A model generated the notes under the pieces. The model did no database searches. It was not told the DNA's origin and saw nothing but the letters and a program-made list of their open reading frames with translations. Of a stretch of DNA of 37,033 bases, positions 15,279-23,807 are shown piece after piece (position 1 is the first letter of the stretch; every line of letters starts with the position of its first letter). Position numbers and translations under genes: made by a program. This DNA is from Acidimicrobiaceae bacterium (GTDB lineage: Bacteria > Actinomycetota > Acidimicrobiia > Acidimicrobiales > RAAP-2). The stretch is taken from contig PKWW01000033.1 of the NCBI GenBank assembly GCA_003132165.1, positions 1 to 37,033 on the forward strand, written 5' to 3'.

Positions 15279-16694
15279 TCAACCCACAGGAGTCCCTCGG
15301 AAGGCAATGACGCGATTGTCGGTCGGAACCAGAAGAAGGCCGTTACCCACGCTCGGGGTGGGGAAGTGGTTGGTCGAAGTGCCAACGGAGGCGTGTTGGC
15401 GCACCACTCCCGTTGCTGGGCTCAGCCCGTAGAGAACGCCATCGGAGCCAATCGTCCACACCAAGCCCGCAGCCACAATCGGAGGTCCGCCGCCATTGGC
15501 TGAACGCCACATGATTTTGAGCGACGGTGGAGACGCACCCGCTCGAATGGCGACGGTGCCGCTAAGGCACGGTAGGTAGATGATCGTGCCCACGAAAGCG
15601 CTGGCGCCGTCAATGTCTTGATTGCATGCCGATCCGACGCTCGCCTCCTCTCGTCCAATGCCGCCGAGGTGGACGCCGTTCAAGAGATAGACGATTCGGG
15701 ATTTGCCTGTCACAACTACCTGACCGTCCGAGAGCAGGACGGGGGCCATTGACAAGTCGAGGTCTTTGGCGTTGTTATCGGGCCACGTCGAAGGAGCGAA
15801 GTATTGGACGAGGTGCAGCGCTGGCGAGAGTTCGAGCACCGAATCACTGTCATCGTAGGACTGGCCCGAAGAGTGGACTGAGCCGTTTCCGACGCTCACC
15901 CATATATCGCCATGGACATCGACGACTGGCGCGGCGCCGCCCATCCAGATTGCGCCCTGGCTGTCACCGGAGTGCGCGTCAACGGTGAAGTAGATGGGCT
16001 TCGATCCTGTTTCAGCGACGGAGACGACTCTGCCGCGGTACGACGCGCAGTCCCCGTAATTACCCCCCATGGCAAACACCACTCGACCGTCATCCAGGTT
16101 GAGCCCGGTTCGCTGCAAGAGCGCGGCGGGATTGGAACCAGGGGGGTCGACGTCTTGACTGAGTTCGATGGCGCCGGTCGTGGCGTCGAGGCCCACGAGC
16201 TTGTGCACCGGGCCGCCACGCACGAGTTCGTCGGCGACGACGAAGATCTCATCTCTCGACGGATCGATCACCGGAGTACCCGTAATCCCCACGAGCGGTG
16301 CGATGTTGCCACACGGTAGGAGCGACGACGGCACGGCGCGAGCGAGGCGCTTAGACCAGATCACCCTGCCGGTTAGGGACGAGAGTGCGTAGACCGTATC
16401 GCTTTCAGTCGCAACGTACACGTCCTTAGAAAGGACGAGAGGTTCTCCATAGAGTTGCCCATCGAGGGCGGCCGATGCCCAGAATCTCTTAGAAGTATCA
16501 ATAGCCTTGAGTGTCATTGAATTACCGCTACCCAGTGGGTTGGCGTGATACACGGTCCACGAACTCGAACTGCTAGGCGATGGTGTGGTATCTGCCTGAC
16601 CCTTCGATTGCAGACCCGCGACCATGAAGGTTGATCCAAGGAGAAGAGCGGCCAAAGTTACGCAAGGAACCCTCAGGGAGCGGTGCCGCTTCAC
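15279..16694 (-). CDS. Secreted PQQ-repeat beta-propeller protein (BamB-like fold)
   Basis: A 471-residue exported protein starting at GTG 16694. The signal peptide reads KRHRSLRVPCVTLAALLLGS, followed by a Ser-rich linker. The body has repeated PQQ-type blades such as DTVYALSSLTGRVIWSKRL, VHKLVGLDATTGAIEL, GKSRIVYLLNG and DGVLYGLSPATGVVRQ. Four or five Cys are spread through the blades, possibly as disulfides. The fold is like BamB or quinoprotein propellers. Quinoprotein dehydrogenase active-site residues (vicinal Cys pair, catalytic Asp) are not evident, so an enzyme role is not supported. The ribosome binding site is weak. It is distinct from, but similar in type to, the propeller at 9850-11838. 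Confidence 0.8.
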   Translation of the reverse strand: MKRHRSLRVPCVTLAALLLGSTFMVAGLQSKGQADTTPSPSSSSSWTVYHANPLGSGNSMTLKAIDTSKRFWASAALDGQLYGEPLVLSKDVYVATESDTVYALSSLTGRVIWSKRLARAVPSSLLPCGNIAPLVGITGTPVIDPSRDEIFVVADELVRGGPVHKLVGLDATTGAIELSQDVDPPGSNPAALLQRTGLNLDDGRVVFAMGGNYGDCASYRGRVVSVAETGSKPIYFTVDAHSGDSQGAIWMGGAAPVVDVHGDIWVSVGNGSVHSSGQSYDDSDSVLELSPALHLVQYFAPSTWPDNNAKDLDLSMAPVLLSDGQVVVTGKSRIVYLLNGVHLGGIGREEASVGSACNQDIDGASAFVGTIIYLPCLSGTVAIRAGASPPSLKIMWRSANGGGPPIVAAGLVWTIGSDGVLYGLSPATGVVRQHASVGTSTNHFPTPSVGNGLLLVPTDNRVIAFRGTPVG

Positions 16695-17181
16695 TTCGGT
16701 GGCACGTCGCGGTCTTCATAGATTTTGCTCACACGTTTGGCGCCTCTCTGCTTGAGATTAGTTGGCGACAAAGGATGGCGCGGAGTCCAACGGATTTGCC
16801 TCGCACTTCAGTGATGATGAAGCTTTCAGCTGGTGTGGAATATCGTGAATTCCGAAATGGAAATTGCAATGATGGATAACCTGCTACGCCATCGTCGAAG
16901 TTAGATCAGGTGAGGAGAATCGGAGTCCTATTTGCAACCAAGATCGAATCCGCCACTCGGAGATCGTTGGAATCGGCCCTCCGACACCAACCAATGAAAT
17001 GCAGACCAACCAGGGTGTTCGATTGAGGCTTCAAAAATAGGCCTGTAGTTCTGGTCGAAATCCGGCGGTGATTGCGAGACGATGTGGTGTCAGAGCCGAG
17101 CATTCGGGGACGGTCTGTAAGGACGATTGGCGGCGAGACATGAAGAAGTTGATGGAGATACGAGATGACAGTGAGATCACG
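16695..17181. other. Intergenic stretch between divergent secreted-protein genes
   Basis: The propeller gene reads left and the lipoprotein gene reads right, so this stretch should hold both promoters. No gene is supported. A part ending CACCAACCA near 17000 resembles a tRNA 3' end, but no cloverleaf forms. Confidence 0.4.
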
Positions 17182-17712
17182 ATGAAGCGAATGAGGCTCC
17201 GCATCACCATTCCTGTGGTCATCGCCGCCGCGCTGCTTCTCTCAGCGTGTGGCAGTCCATCGTCGAGCGGGCCTACTACCACAGGGCCGTCGGCCCGAAC
17301 GGCGTACCTCTGTCAAGTCATTCCTCGAGTGAACCGACTGGTTGTCACCCGGCACGCACCAGGTCGTCAGTTCGTCTTCACGTTTCCCGCAGTCGTGACT
17401 GTCACGAGCGCTTCAGCCGCTCAAGCTGTGGCGAAATCCGCCTGCGCTTTGCCCGACGCGCCGAAGGGTGCCCAGGCGTGCCCCGCCGAGTTCGCCGTCT
17501 CGTACCACCTCGTCTTTGCGGTGCGGGGAGAAAAGGGCATGGGCGGAGAAGCCATCGACGTGAACCCCACTGGTTGTCAGTCGGTCACGGGTCTCGGAAC
17601 GGTGCGTGAGGTCGTGTCCCACCCCGCCTTCTACCGGCTCCTCGGGAACGCCATGGGTTTGAAGAATCCCAGTTACCTGACGTTCACAGGAGCCTTCAGA
17701 ACTGGAGGCTGA
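17182..17712 (+). CDS. Putative lipoprotein, about 176 residues (unknown)
   Basis: The chosen start (ATG 17182, MKRMRLRITIPVVIAAALLL) gives a compact lipoprotein signal with the lipobox LLSAC, so the mature protein would begin at the lipidated Cys. Starts at 17140 or 17191 are also possible. The mature part opens with a Ser/Thr/Pro/Gly linker and then an Ala/Val-rich domain with about four Cys (YLCQVIP, SACALPD, AQACPAE, PTGCQSV) that could form two disulfides. The family is not recognised. It resembles the small secreted SSI-like or DUF-type lipoproteins of actinobacteria, without a decisive motif. It is probably a single-gene unit. Confidence 0.7.
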   Translation: MKRMRLRITIPVVIAAALLLSACGSPSSSGPTTTGPSARTAYLCQVIPRVNRLVVTRHAPGRQFVFTFPAVVTVTSASAAQAVAKSACALPDAPKGAQACPAEFAVSYHLVFAVRGEKGMGGEAIDVNPTGCQSVTGLGTVREVVSHPAFYRLLGNAMGLKNPSYLTFTGAFRTGG

Positions 17713-17876
17713 TGGGCTCGAAAGGGGAAGGCACCTGTCGGGAATTGGCGCCATCGCTACTGGCGCAGCGACGACAACACGGCGGCCGGCACCAGCACTC
17801 CATTCACTCGCATCGTGCGCGTTCCTCGGTCCACACAGCTGCCATTGATTGGTTACGTCCAAGTCAATTTGCTAAT

Positions 17877-17914
17877 CGCCAGTGCAAGGTGGCACTCCCG
17901 TCACGTCGGGCCTC
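17877..17914 (+). repeat. IS21-like terminal repeat, copy 1
   Basis: The sequence starts CGCCAGTGCAAGGTGGCACT and ends GTCGGGCCTC. It contains GGTGGCACT, like the GGTGGCACTTTC core of the multiple terminal repeats in IS21-type elements. Copy 2 follows 67 bases later and copy 3 is at 18721. All three have the same orientation. No istA or istB gene is present, so this would be a relic. The IS21 assignment is an inference from the core only. Confidence 0.5.
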
Positions 17915-17943
17915 CGAGCAGAACCCACACGATCTAGCGCAAG

Positions 17944-17981
17944 CGCCAGTGAAAGGTGGCATTCCTGTTGAGTCGGGCCTC
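17944..17981 (+). repeat. IS21-like terminal repeat, copy 2
   Basis: The sequence starts CGCCAGTGAAAGGTGGCATT and ends GTCGGGCCTC. It differs from copy 1 at a few positions. The spacing and orientation suit the multiple-repeat ends of an IS21-type element. Confidence 0.5.
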
Positions 17982-18065
17982 AGACACCTGAGCGAAAATC
18001 GCGCTTGGTCGCCGATGGGGTCGTCAGCACTCTCCAGACATCCATAGCTCATCTCTAACGACGAT

Positions 18066-18671
18066 GTGTATGGTCTACCCGTGAGTATCATTCGGAATTA
18101 CAGAGGCGCCCTGTTTCGAGTTTTGATCGCGGTGTTGCCACTTTTTGGCTTAGCTGGAACGCTGACGTTTACTGAGTCGACCGCCGCGTTGGCCTCGACT
18201 GCGATCTCCACCTGCTCTTCCAGCCAGCTTACGGTGGCCGAATACAGTTCGGGTGCTTTCTCCGCCGCCGGCAACCATGGTGTTGCCTTCCTCATCGTTA
18301 ACATCAGCAAGAGAGCTTGCAGTCTTGAGGGCTATCCAAAGATGCAACTGTACCCCTCCTCGTACAAAGGAAAGTCGACCAAAGTCACCGACAATGGCTG
18401 GGGCGAGATATTCGTTACCGTGCCGCCGCGATTGGTCGTGATCGAGCCCGGCGCCACGGCCTCCTTCGGGCTCAACTACACCGACGCGTCCAACCAGGGA
18501 GACCCCAACGCCGGACCTTGCGTAACACAGAGCGCCACTGCGTGGCTTCCAGTACGGCCGCACCCATACTCAGTTCCGTTCACCACCGCGGTGAACATCA
18601 ATTTCTGTTGGGCGAATTTCCACCTAGGCGTGACTTCGATTCAGCACGGACCAATTCCTAAACAAAGTTAG
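18066..18671 (+). CDS. Secreted DUF4232 domain protein
   Basis: An exported protein of about 200 residues. The hydrophobic signal (ALFRVLIAVLPLFGLAGTL) is followed by CSSSQLTVAEY, VAFLIVNISKRACSLEGYP, PGATASFGLNYTDAS, and a late Cys pair. This is the pattern of DUF4232, an actinobacterial extracytoplasmic beta-sandwich domain of unknown role. Starts at ATG 18066 and GTG 18081 are both possible; neither has a strong ribosome binding site. Copies of an IS21-like repeat lie on both sides, two upstream and one downstream in the same direction, so the gene may have been inside, or captured between, mobile ends. Confidence 0.8.
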   Translation: MYGLPVSIIRNYRGALFRVLIAVLPLFGLAGTLTFTESTAALASTAISTCSSSQLTVAEYSSGAFSAAGNHGVAFLIVNISKRACSLEGYPKMQLYPSSYKGKSTKVTDNGWGEIFVTVPPRLVVIEPGATASFGLNYTDASNQGDPNAGPCVTQSATAWLPVRPHPYSVPFTTAVNINFCWANFHLGVTSIQHGPIPKQS

Positions 18672-18686
18672 GTCCATGCTGACGCT

Positions 18687-18704
18687 GACCACTTACGAGT
18701 GGTC
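18687..18704 (+). terminator. Short stem-loop after the DUF4232 gene
   Basis: GACCACT and AGTGGTC form a perfect 7-bp stem with a 4-base loop, 15 bases after the stop codon. There is no T-run after it, so it could be a weak terminator. Confidence 0.4.
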
Positions 18705-19214
18705 TACGCCGCGCTCCAACCGCCAGTGCAAGGTTGCACTCCTGAGTCACGTCGGGCCGCTGACATCAATCAGCGCTCGACCACGTCAGATTGCCAGGTT
18801 GACAATCTCAACTGAAACCTCCACCGGTTCCCTGGAGAGTCCGTCCCTTTGAACATGTTGCGCACCTGCAACTGGGCGACCTTGAGGGCATTTCGAATCA
18901 GTGACGGCGAGGCGTCACCTTTCGCGGCCCGTCGGCGCCAGATACTAAAGCGCATAAGGGACATTACGGCGATGATGAAGAGAACCGCGATGGATCTTCA
19001 CAAAGGATCCGGTAACTGAGGATCAAAGACGCCATCACCCTTTTTCCGGCGGTGCGGTGATTTATAGAGGGCGTCTGGTCCACAAATGGGAACCGCACTG
19101 CGCCATTGAGGGTCGCTGTTGGTGCTCGATTACCGATCGCGGACCCTCTAACGATGCCCACAGAGGGTCTTTGGTCCTCAGCTTCGACCTGATCAGTTGA
19201 CGTAACCTGAGTTA
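18705..19214. other. Intergenic stretch with IS21-like repeat copy 3
   Basis: Repeat copy 3 spans 18721-18760 (it starts CGCCAGTGCAAGGTTGCACT). Further right, a minus frame (18770-18964) encodes a hydrophobic segment followed by MSLMRFSIWRRRAAKGD and a basic helix-prone part. It lacks a ribosome binding site, and its hydrophobic part starts before any usable start codon, so it may be a relic. The right end should contain the ABC exporter promoter. Confidence 0.4.
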
Positions 19215-20948
19215 ATGCTCGTCCGCTTGCTGCGTACGTATCTGCGACCCTACAAAGGACAGATCGCGCTACTGGTCCTACTGCTCGTGGGCCAGACGAT
19301 TGGCAATCTCTACTTGCCCAACTTGAACGCCGACATTGTGAACAACGGCGTCATCACCGGGAACCTCCACTACATCCTCACCACCGGGGAGGTCATGTTG
19401 GGGCTGACCCTGGTTATCGGGGTCTTCGCCGTCGTCGCGGTCTACTGGGCGTCGCGGGTCGCTATGGGCGCCGGTGCCGACATCCGCCAAGCGGTTTTCA
19501 CCAAGGTCCAAACGTTCTCTGCTCGCGACATGAACCACTTCGGTACCTCCTCACTTATCACGCGTAACACCAATGACATCCAACAGATCCAGTTGTTCCT
19601 GCAGATGGCGCTCACCATGATGGTCATCGCCCCCATCATGTGCGTGGGGGGCATCGTGATGGCCCTTCACGAAGGCGCGGAGCTTTCAACCTTGCTATTG
19701 GTCGCCGTGCCGGTGATGGCCGCGTTCATCGGCGTCGTGATGGTCAAGGTGGTGCCCCAATTCCGGTCGATGCAGCGCAAGATTGACCGTATCAACGAAG
19801 TCCTGCGTGAGCAGATCACGGGCGTGCGCGTGATCCGAGCATTCGTCCGTAATGAATCTGAAGCCGACCGCTTCGCGGTCGCGAACAAGAGTCTCACTGA
19901 CACCTCGCTCAGCGTGAACCGCATATTCGCACTGGCGCTGCCTATGATGATGGCGATCTTGAACCTCTCCAGTGTGGCGGTTCTGTGGTTTGGTGGCCGC
20001 CTGGTGAGCGAGGGTTCGATGCCCATTGGCAACCTGACCGCGTTTCTCACCTACATTCTGCAGATCCTGATGTCAGTGATGATGGCCGTGATGGTGGCGA
20101 TCCTCCTGCCGCGCGCGGCAGCGAGCGCGGAACGAGTCGAACAGGTCCTCGACACCGTCGTGGTGGTGAGCGACTCGGTCAATCCGACTGAGCCCACTGA
20201 CAGTTCGGGCCGCGTGGAGTTCGACCACGTCTCCTTCTCCTATCCGGGCAGCGAGCGTCCGGTCGTGGAGGATTTGACCTTCGTGCTCGAGCCGGGCCAG
20301 ACGAGCGCCATCATCGGGGGCACCGGAAGCGGCAAGACGACGCTCTTGAATCTCATACCCCGGTTCTTTGACGCCACCGAGGGCCACTTGATCGTCAACG
20401 GCGTCGACGTACGCGACCAACGCCAGGAAACGCTCTGGAACTCACTGGGACTGGTGCCCCAGGCGGCGTATCTGTTCAGCGGTACGGTGGCGACCAACCT
20501 CCGGTTCGGTCGTCCTGAGGCGACCGAAGAGGAACTCTGGAAGGCGCTCGAGATCGCTCAGGCCCGTGATTTCGTCGCCGCCATGCCGGGTGGCCTCGAG
20601 GCACCCATCGACCAGGGCGGCACCAACGTCTCGGGTGGTCAGCGTCAGCGCCTTTCCATTGCGCGCGCCCTGGTGAAGCGTCCGAGCGTCTATCTCTTCG
20701 ATGACTGCTTCTCGGCACTCGACGCCGCCACCGACGCTCGCTTGCGGACCGCGTTGAAGACCGAGATCAACGGCGCGTCGGTCGTGATCGTCGCCCAGCG
20801 CGTGAGCACCATCATGCAGGCCGATCGGATCATCGTGCTCGACGACGGAAGAGTCGTCGGTATTGGTACTCACGGCGAACTGCTCGCAACCTGTCCGGCG
20901 TATCGCGAGATCGTGGTCTCACAACTCGGCGAGGATGCCGCCGCATGA
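19215..20948 (+). CDS. ABC exporter half-transporter A (degenerate-Walker B subunit)
   Basis: A 577-residue type IV (multidrug/lipid-type) ABC exporter subunit: about six membrane helices, then an ATPase domain from about residue 335. Walker A is GGTGSGKTT (about 368-376), the signature is VSGGQRQ (about 472-478), and Walker B is YLFDDC with Asp497 in place of the catalytic Glu. That replacement marks the degenerate-site subunit of heterodimeric exporters such as TM287/TM288. The partner is the next gene, whose ATG overlaps this stop as ATGA. The start is ATG 19215 with a weak ribosome binding site. The substrate is unknown; drugs, lipids or peptides are all possible. Confidence 0.93.
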   Translation: MLVRLLRTYLRPYKGQIALLVLLLVGQTIGNLYLPNLNADIVNNGVITGNLHYILTTGEVMLGLTLVIGVFAVVAVYWASRVAMGAGADIRQAVFTKVQTFSARDMNHFGTSSLITRNTNDIQQIQLFLQMALTMMVIAPIMCVGGIVMALHEGAELSTLLLVAVPVMAAFIGVVMVKVVPQFRSMQRKIDRINEVLREQITGVRVIRAFVRNESEADRFAVANKSLTDTSLSVNRIFALALPMMMAILNLSSVAVLWFGGRLVSEGSMPIGNLTAFLTYILQILMSVMMAVMVAILLPRAAASAERVEQVLDTVVVVSDSVNPTEPTDSSGRVEFDHVSFSYPGSERPVVEDLTFVLEPGQTSAIIGGTGSGKTTLLNLIPRFFDATEGHLIVNGVDVRDQRQETLWNSLGLVPQAAYLFSGTVATNLRFGRPEATEEELWKALEIAQARDFVAAMPGGLEAPIDQGGTNVSGGQRQRLSIARALVKRPSVYLFDDCFSALDAATDARLRTALKTEINGASVVIVAQRVSTIMQADRIIVLDDGRVVGIGTHGELLATCPAYREIVVSQLGEDAAA

Positions 20949-22873
20949 CGATGGGAGCCATGGGCGCAATGCGCGGGGCCGCGCGACAGGACATGAGGAG
21001 CAAGGACCTGCGCGGTACCGTGCGACGCCTGTCGGGCCTCCTCGGGGCCGAGCGAGTCAAGCTCGTGCTCGCGGTGCTGCTCGGGATCACGTCAGTCGGC
21101 TTCATGGTCGCCGGCCCCCAGGTGCTGGGCAGTGCCACCAACGTCCTTTTCGACGGGATAGTTGGAAAACAATTCCCGCTGGGCACGACGAAGGCGCAAG
21201 CGCTCGAACTGTTACGCGCCCACGGGCACGCCCAGATCGCGACGATGGTCGCGGGGATGAACATCACCCCCGGCATCGGGGTCGACATCACGAAACTGGG
21301 CGTGGTGCTCGGTCTCGCCGCGTCGGTGTACCTGTTGGGTGCGGCATTCAGTTACCTGCAGGGCTACACCATGGCTGGTCTGACGCAGAGGCTCATCGCC
21401 GGAATGCGGCGCGACGTCGAGGCGAAGTTGAGCCGGCTGCCGCTGCGCTACTTCGACAGCCATCCTCACGGCGACATCCTGAGCCGCGTCACCAACGACA
21501 TCGACAACTTGACCACCACCATCCAGCAGGGCCTGAGTCAATTGCTCACGTCGGTGCTCACCATCGCCGGGGTCATGGGCATGATGCTCTGGATATCGCC
21601 GCTGCTCGCGATGGTCTGCGTCGTGACGATTCCACTGGCGCTTGTCGTCACGTTCCTCATCGCCAAACGGTCCCAGGTGCACTTCACCGCGCAGTGGGGC
21701 CGAACCGGAACGCTCAATGGACTGGTCGAGGAGACCCACACCGGCCACGAGCTGGTGCAGGTCTTCGGCCGTAGCGAGGCGACGATCGAGGAGTTCGCTC
21801 GCGAGAACAAGGGTCTCTACGAGGCAAGCTTCCGAGCCCAGTTCCTCTCGGGAGTGATCCAACCCTCGATGCAGTTCATCGCCAACATCAACTATGTCGC
21901 CATTGCGGTCCTCGGCGGTTACCGCGTGGCTTCGGGTCTATTGTCGCTCGGTGCCGTGACGGCGTTCATCCAGTATTCACGCCAGTTCACAATGCCAATC
22001 ACCCAGATCGCCAGCCAGATGAACATGCTTCAATCGGGGATCGCGTCGGCGGAGCGGGTGTTCGAATTCCTTGACGCCGAGGAGGAATCGCCCGAGCTCA
22101 CTCGCGAAACCCCGGTATCGGCCTCAGCGTCTGGCGTGGGCAGCGTAAAGCTCGAGAACGTGCGGTTCCGTTACGAGTCGGGAAAACCGCTGATCGAGGA
22201 CTTCAGCCTGGACGTCCGGCCCGGCGAAACCGTGGCGATCGTTGGCCCGACTGGCGCGGGCAAGACCACCATCGTCAACCTGCTGGTTCGCTTCTACGAG
22301 ATTGATTCGGGTCATATCTTGCTCAACGGCGTCGACTACCGCGACCTGACGCGCGACGAGGTTCGCGGGTGTTTTGGCATGGTCCTTCAGGACACGTGGA
22401 TGTTCGCGGGCAGTGTGCACGACAACATCGCCTACGCGAGACCTGGGGCTTCCGACGAGGAAGTCGTTGCGGCCGCCAAGGCGGCCTACGTCGACACCTT
22501 CGTTCGCACGCTGCCCGAGGGCTACGCGACCGTGCTCGACGAGGATGCGTCAAACCTTTCGTCGGGCCAGAAGCAACTGCTGACGATCGCGCGCGCGTTC
22601 CTCGCTGACAAGAGCATCCTGATTCTGGACGAGGCGACGAGCAACGTGGACACGCGCACTGAGGTGTTGATCCAAGAAGCGATGTCGCGCCTGCGCGAAG
22701 GGCGGACGAGTTTCGTGATCGCGCACCGACTCTCGACTATCCGCAACGCGAACACCATCGTCGTGATGGACCACGGGAACATCGTCGAACAGGGTTCCCA
22801 CGACGAACTGATGGCCAGAGACGGTCTGTACCACTCGCTCTACGACAGCCAATTCGCGGGAGTGGAGACCTGA
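20945..22873 (+). CDS. ABC exporter half-transporter B (catalytic Walker B subunit)
   Basis: A 642-residue partner of the preceding subunit, with an extra N-terminal stretch (MTMGAMGAM, then a basic helix) and a longer first external loop. The ATPase domain has Walker A GPTGAGKTT (from about 434), Walker B ILILDE with catalytic Glu563, and a signature changed to LSSGQKQ (about 538-544) instead of LSGGQ. So the complete ATP site is built from this Walker A/B and the partner's VSGGQ, while the other site (partner Asp497 plus this LSSGQ) is degenerate. The H-loop (IAHRLST) is intact. It is translationally coupled to subunit A by a 4-base overlap and reads toward the arc operon, ending 33 bases from arcC. 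Confidence 0.93.
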   Translation: MTMGAMGAMRGAARQDMRSKDLRGTVRRLSGLLGAERVKLVLAVLLGITSVGFMVAGPQVLGSATNVLFDGIVGKQFPLGTTKAQALELLRAHGHAQIATMVAGMNITPGIGVDITKLGVVLGLAASVYLLGAAFSYLQGYTMAGLTQRLIAGMRRDVEAKLSRLPLRYFDSHPHGDILSRVTNDIDNLTTTIQQGLSQLLTSVLTIAGVMGMMLWISPLLAMVCVVTIPLALVVTFLIAKRSQVHFTAQWGRTGTLNGLVEETHTGHELVQVFGRSEATIEEFARENKGLYEASFRAQFLSGVIQPSMQFIANINYVAIAVLGGYRVASGLLSLGAVTAFIQYSRQFTMPITQIASQMNMLQSGIASAERVFEFLDAEEESPELTRETPVSASASGVGSVKLENVRFRYESGKPLIEDFSLDVRPGETVAIVGPTGAGKTTIVNLLVRFYEIDSGHILLNGVDYRDLTRDEVRGCFGMVLQDTWMFAGSVHDNIAYARPGASDEEVVAAAKAAYVDTFVRTLPEGYATVLDEDASNLSSGQKQLLTIARAFLADKSILILDEATSNVDTRTEVLIQEAMSRLREGRTSFVIAHRLSTIRNANTIVVMDHGNIVEQGSHDELMARDGLYHSLYDSQFAGVET

Positions 22874-22906
22874 CCTCGTGCGCCAGGGCGGCATCGCTGC
22901 TCTCGG

Positions 22907-23806
22907 TCAAGGAATGATCGTCGTACCAGCGGTTCCCGCGAGCAAGCCCGGCGCATCATCGAAGGTTCCAATTGCGGCGGATTTTCCTGACGCCTTGACG
23001 AAACGGCAGGCAGCCTCCACCTTGGGTCCCATCGAGCCCGCAGGAAACGACAGTGAGCGCAGTTCTTCGACCGTGGCCCTGCTGATGGGCCGTTGGTTCG
23101 GGGTCGCGAAGTCCCGCATGACCGACGCCACGTCGGTGAGCAACAGGAGGGAGTCCGCCCCAACGTCGCGCGCGATCAAGGCGGCGGCGAGGTCCTTGTC
23201 GATGACCGCCTCTACGCCTTCGAGATGGCCCGATGAGTTGCGCGTGACCGGGATTCCCCCACCCCCCGCACAGACCACGACCGTGCCGTCATCCATCAGG
23301 CGCTTGATCGTATCGATCTCAACCACTCGCTGGGGTTCGGGCGACGGCACCACGCGGCGCCAAAGAACGCCGTCGTGGCGCAGCGCCCAGCGGCCTGCGC
23401 CAACGCGGCGGACCTCTTCCTCGGTGTACCCGCGACCGACGAACTTCGTGGGATTTTCGAATGCGGAATCGTCGGTGTCGACAATGGTTCGAGTGACGAG
23501 CGCCACAACTGGCCGCTCCAGGACGTTCGATAACGCCTGCACCAACCAATAGCCGATCATGCCCTGGGTCTGGGCGCCCAGGACGTCGAAGGGATACGGG
23601 TGCTCGAGCACCGGATCGTTGGCGCTCTCGATGGCCAACAATCCCACTTGAGGACCGTTGCCGTGCGTCACGATCAGCTCGTTCCCGCCAGCGATGCGAG
23701 CCAGGTGTTCTACCGCGTCGACGACGTGGTGTTCTTGTATCTCCGCGGCGGGTGATTCTCCCCGCTGTAACAGTGCGTTGCCGCCCAGGGCGGCGACAAT
23801 TCGGAT
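22907..23806 (-). CDS. arcC: Carbamate kinase, with a probable ATC start
   Basis: This enzyme makes ATP and carbamate from carbamoyl phosphate, the last step of the arginine deiminase pathway. The protein is about 299 residues, near the usual 310. Family motifs include VAALGGNALLQRGE at the start, THGNGPQVGLLA, QGMIGYWLVQAL, GGGGIPV and IDKDLAAALIA. Alignment places the initiator exactly at ATC (23806), giving M-R-I-V-A-A-L-G-G-N-A-L. A GGGAG lies six bases upstream, and the arcB stop ends one base before. No ATG, GTG or TTG lies near in frame; the nearest, a TTG more than 60 bases upstream, would add 20 or so residues translated out of frame from arcB. Either ATC is used or the ATG was lost. 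Confidence 0.9.
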   Translation of the reverse strand: MRIVAALGGNALLQRGESPAAEIQEHHVVDAVEHLARIAGGNELIVTHGNGPQVGLLAIESANDPVLEHPYPFDVLGAQTQGMIGYWLVQALSNVLERPVVALVTRTIVDTDDSAFENPTKFVGRGYTEEEVRRVGAGRWALRHDGVLWRRVVPSPEPQRVVEIDTIKRLMDDGTVVVCAGGGGIPVTRNSSGHLEGVEAVIDKDLAAALIARDVGADSLLLLTDVASVMRDFATPNQRPISRATVEELRSLSFPAGSMGPKVEAACRFVKASGKSAAIGTFDDAPGLLAGTAGTTIIP

Positions 23807-23807
23807 C

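Larger units (their letters stand above)
17713..18065. other. Intergenic stretch carrying two IS21-like terminal repeats
   Basis: No gene is supported. The notable content is two 37-38-bp direct repeats (17877-17914 and 17944-17981) listed separately. An open frame upstream of them reads TPFTRIVRVPRSTQL but has no start or recognised family. Confidence 0.4.

Noticed and set aside
16906..17005. tRNA-like stretch (ends in CACCAACCA; reverse frame reads CRRADSN, a phrase often seen opposite tRNA genes)
   Set aside because: No acceptor, anticodon and T stems could be paired in a consistent cloverleaf.
18770..18964. 64-residue minus-strand frame with an upstream hydrophobic stretch
   Set aside because: No ribosome binding site, the hydrophobic part precedes every normal start, and no family is recognised. 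It may be a relic.
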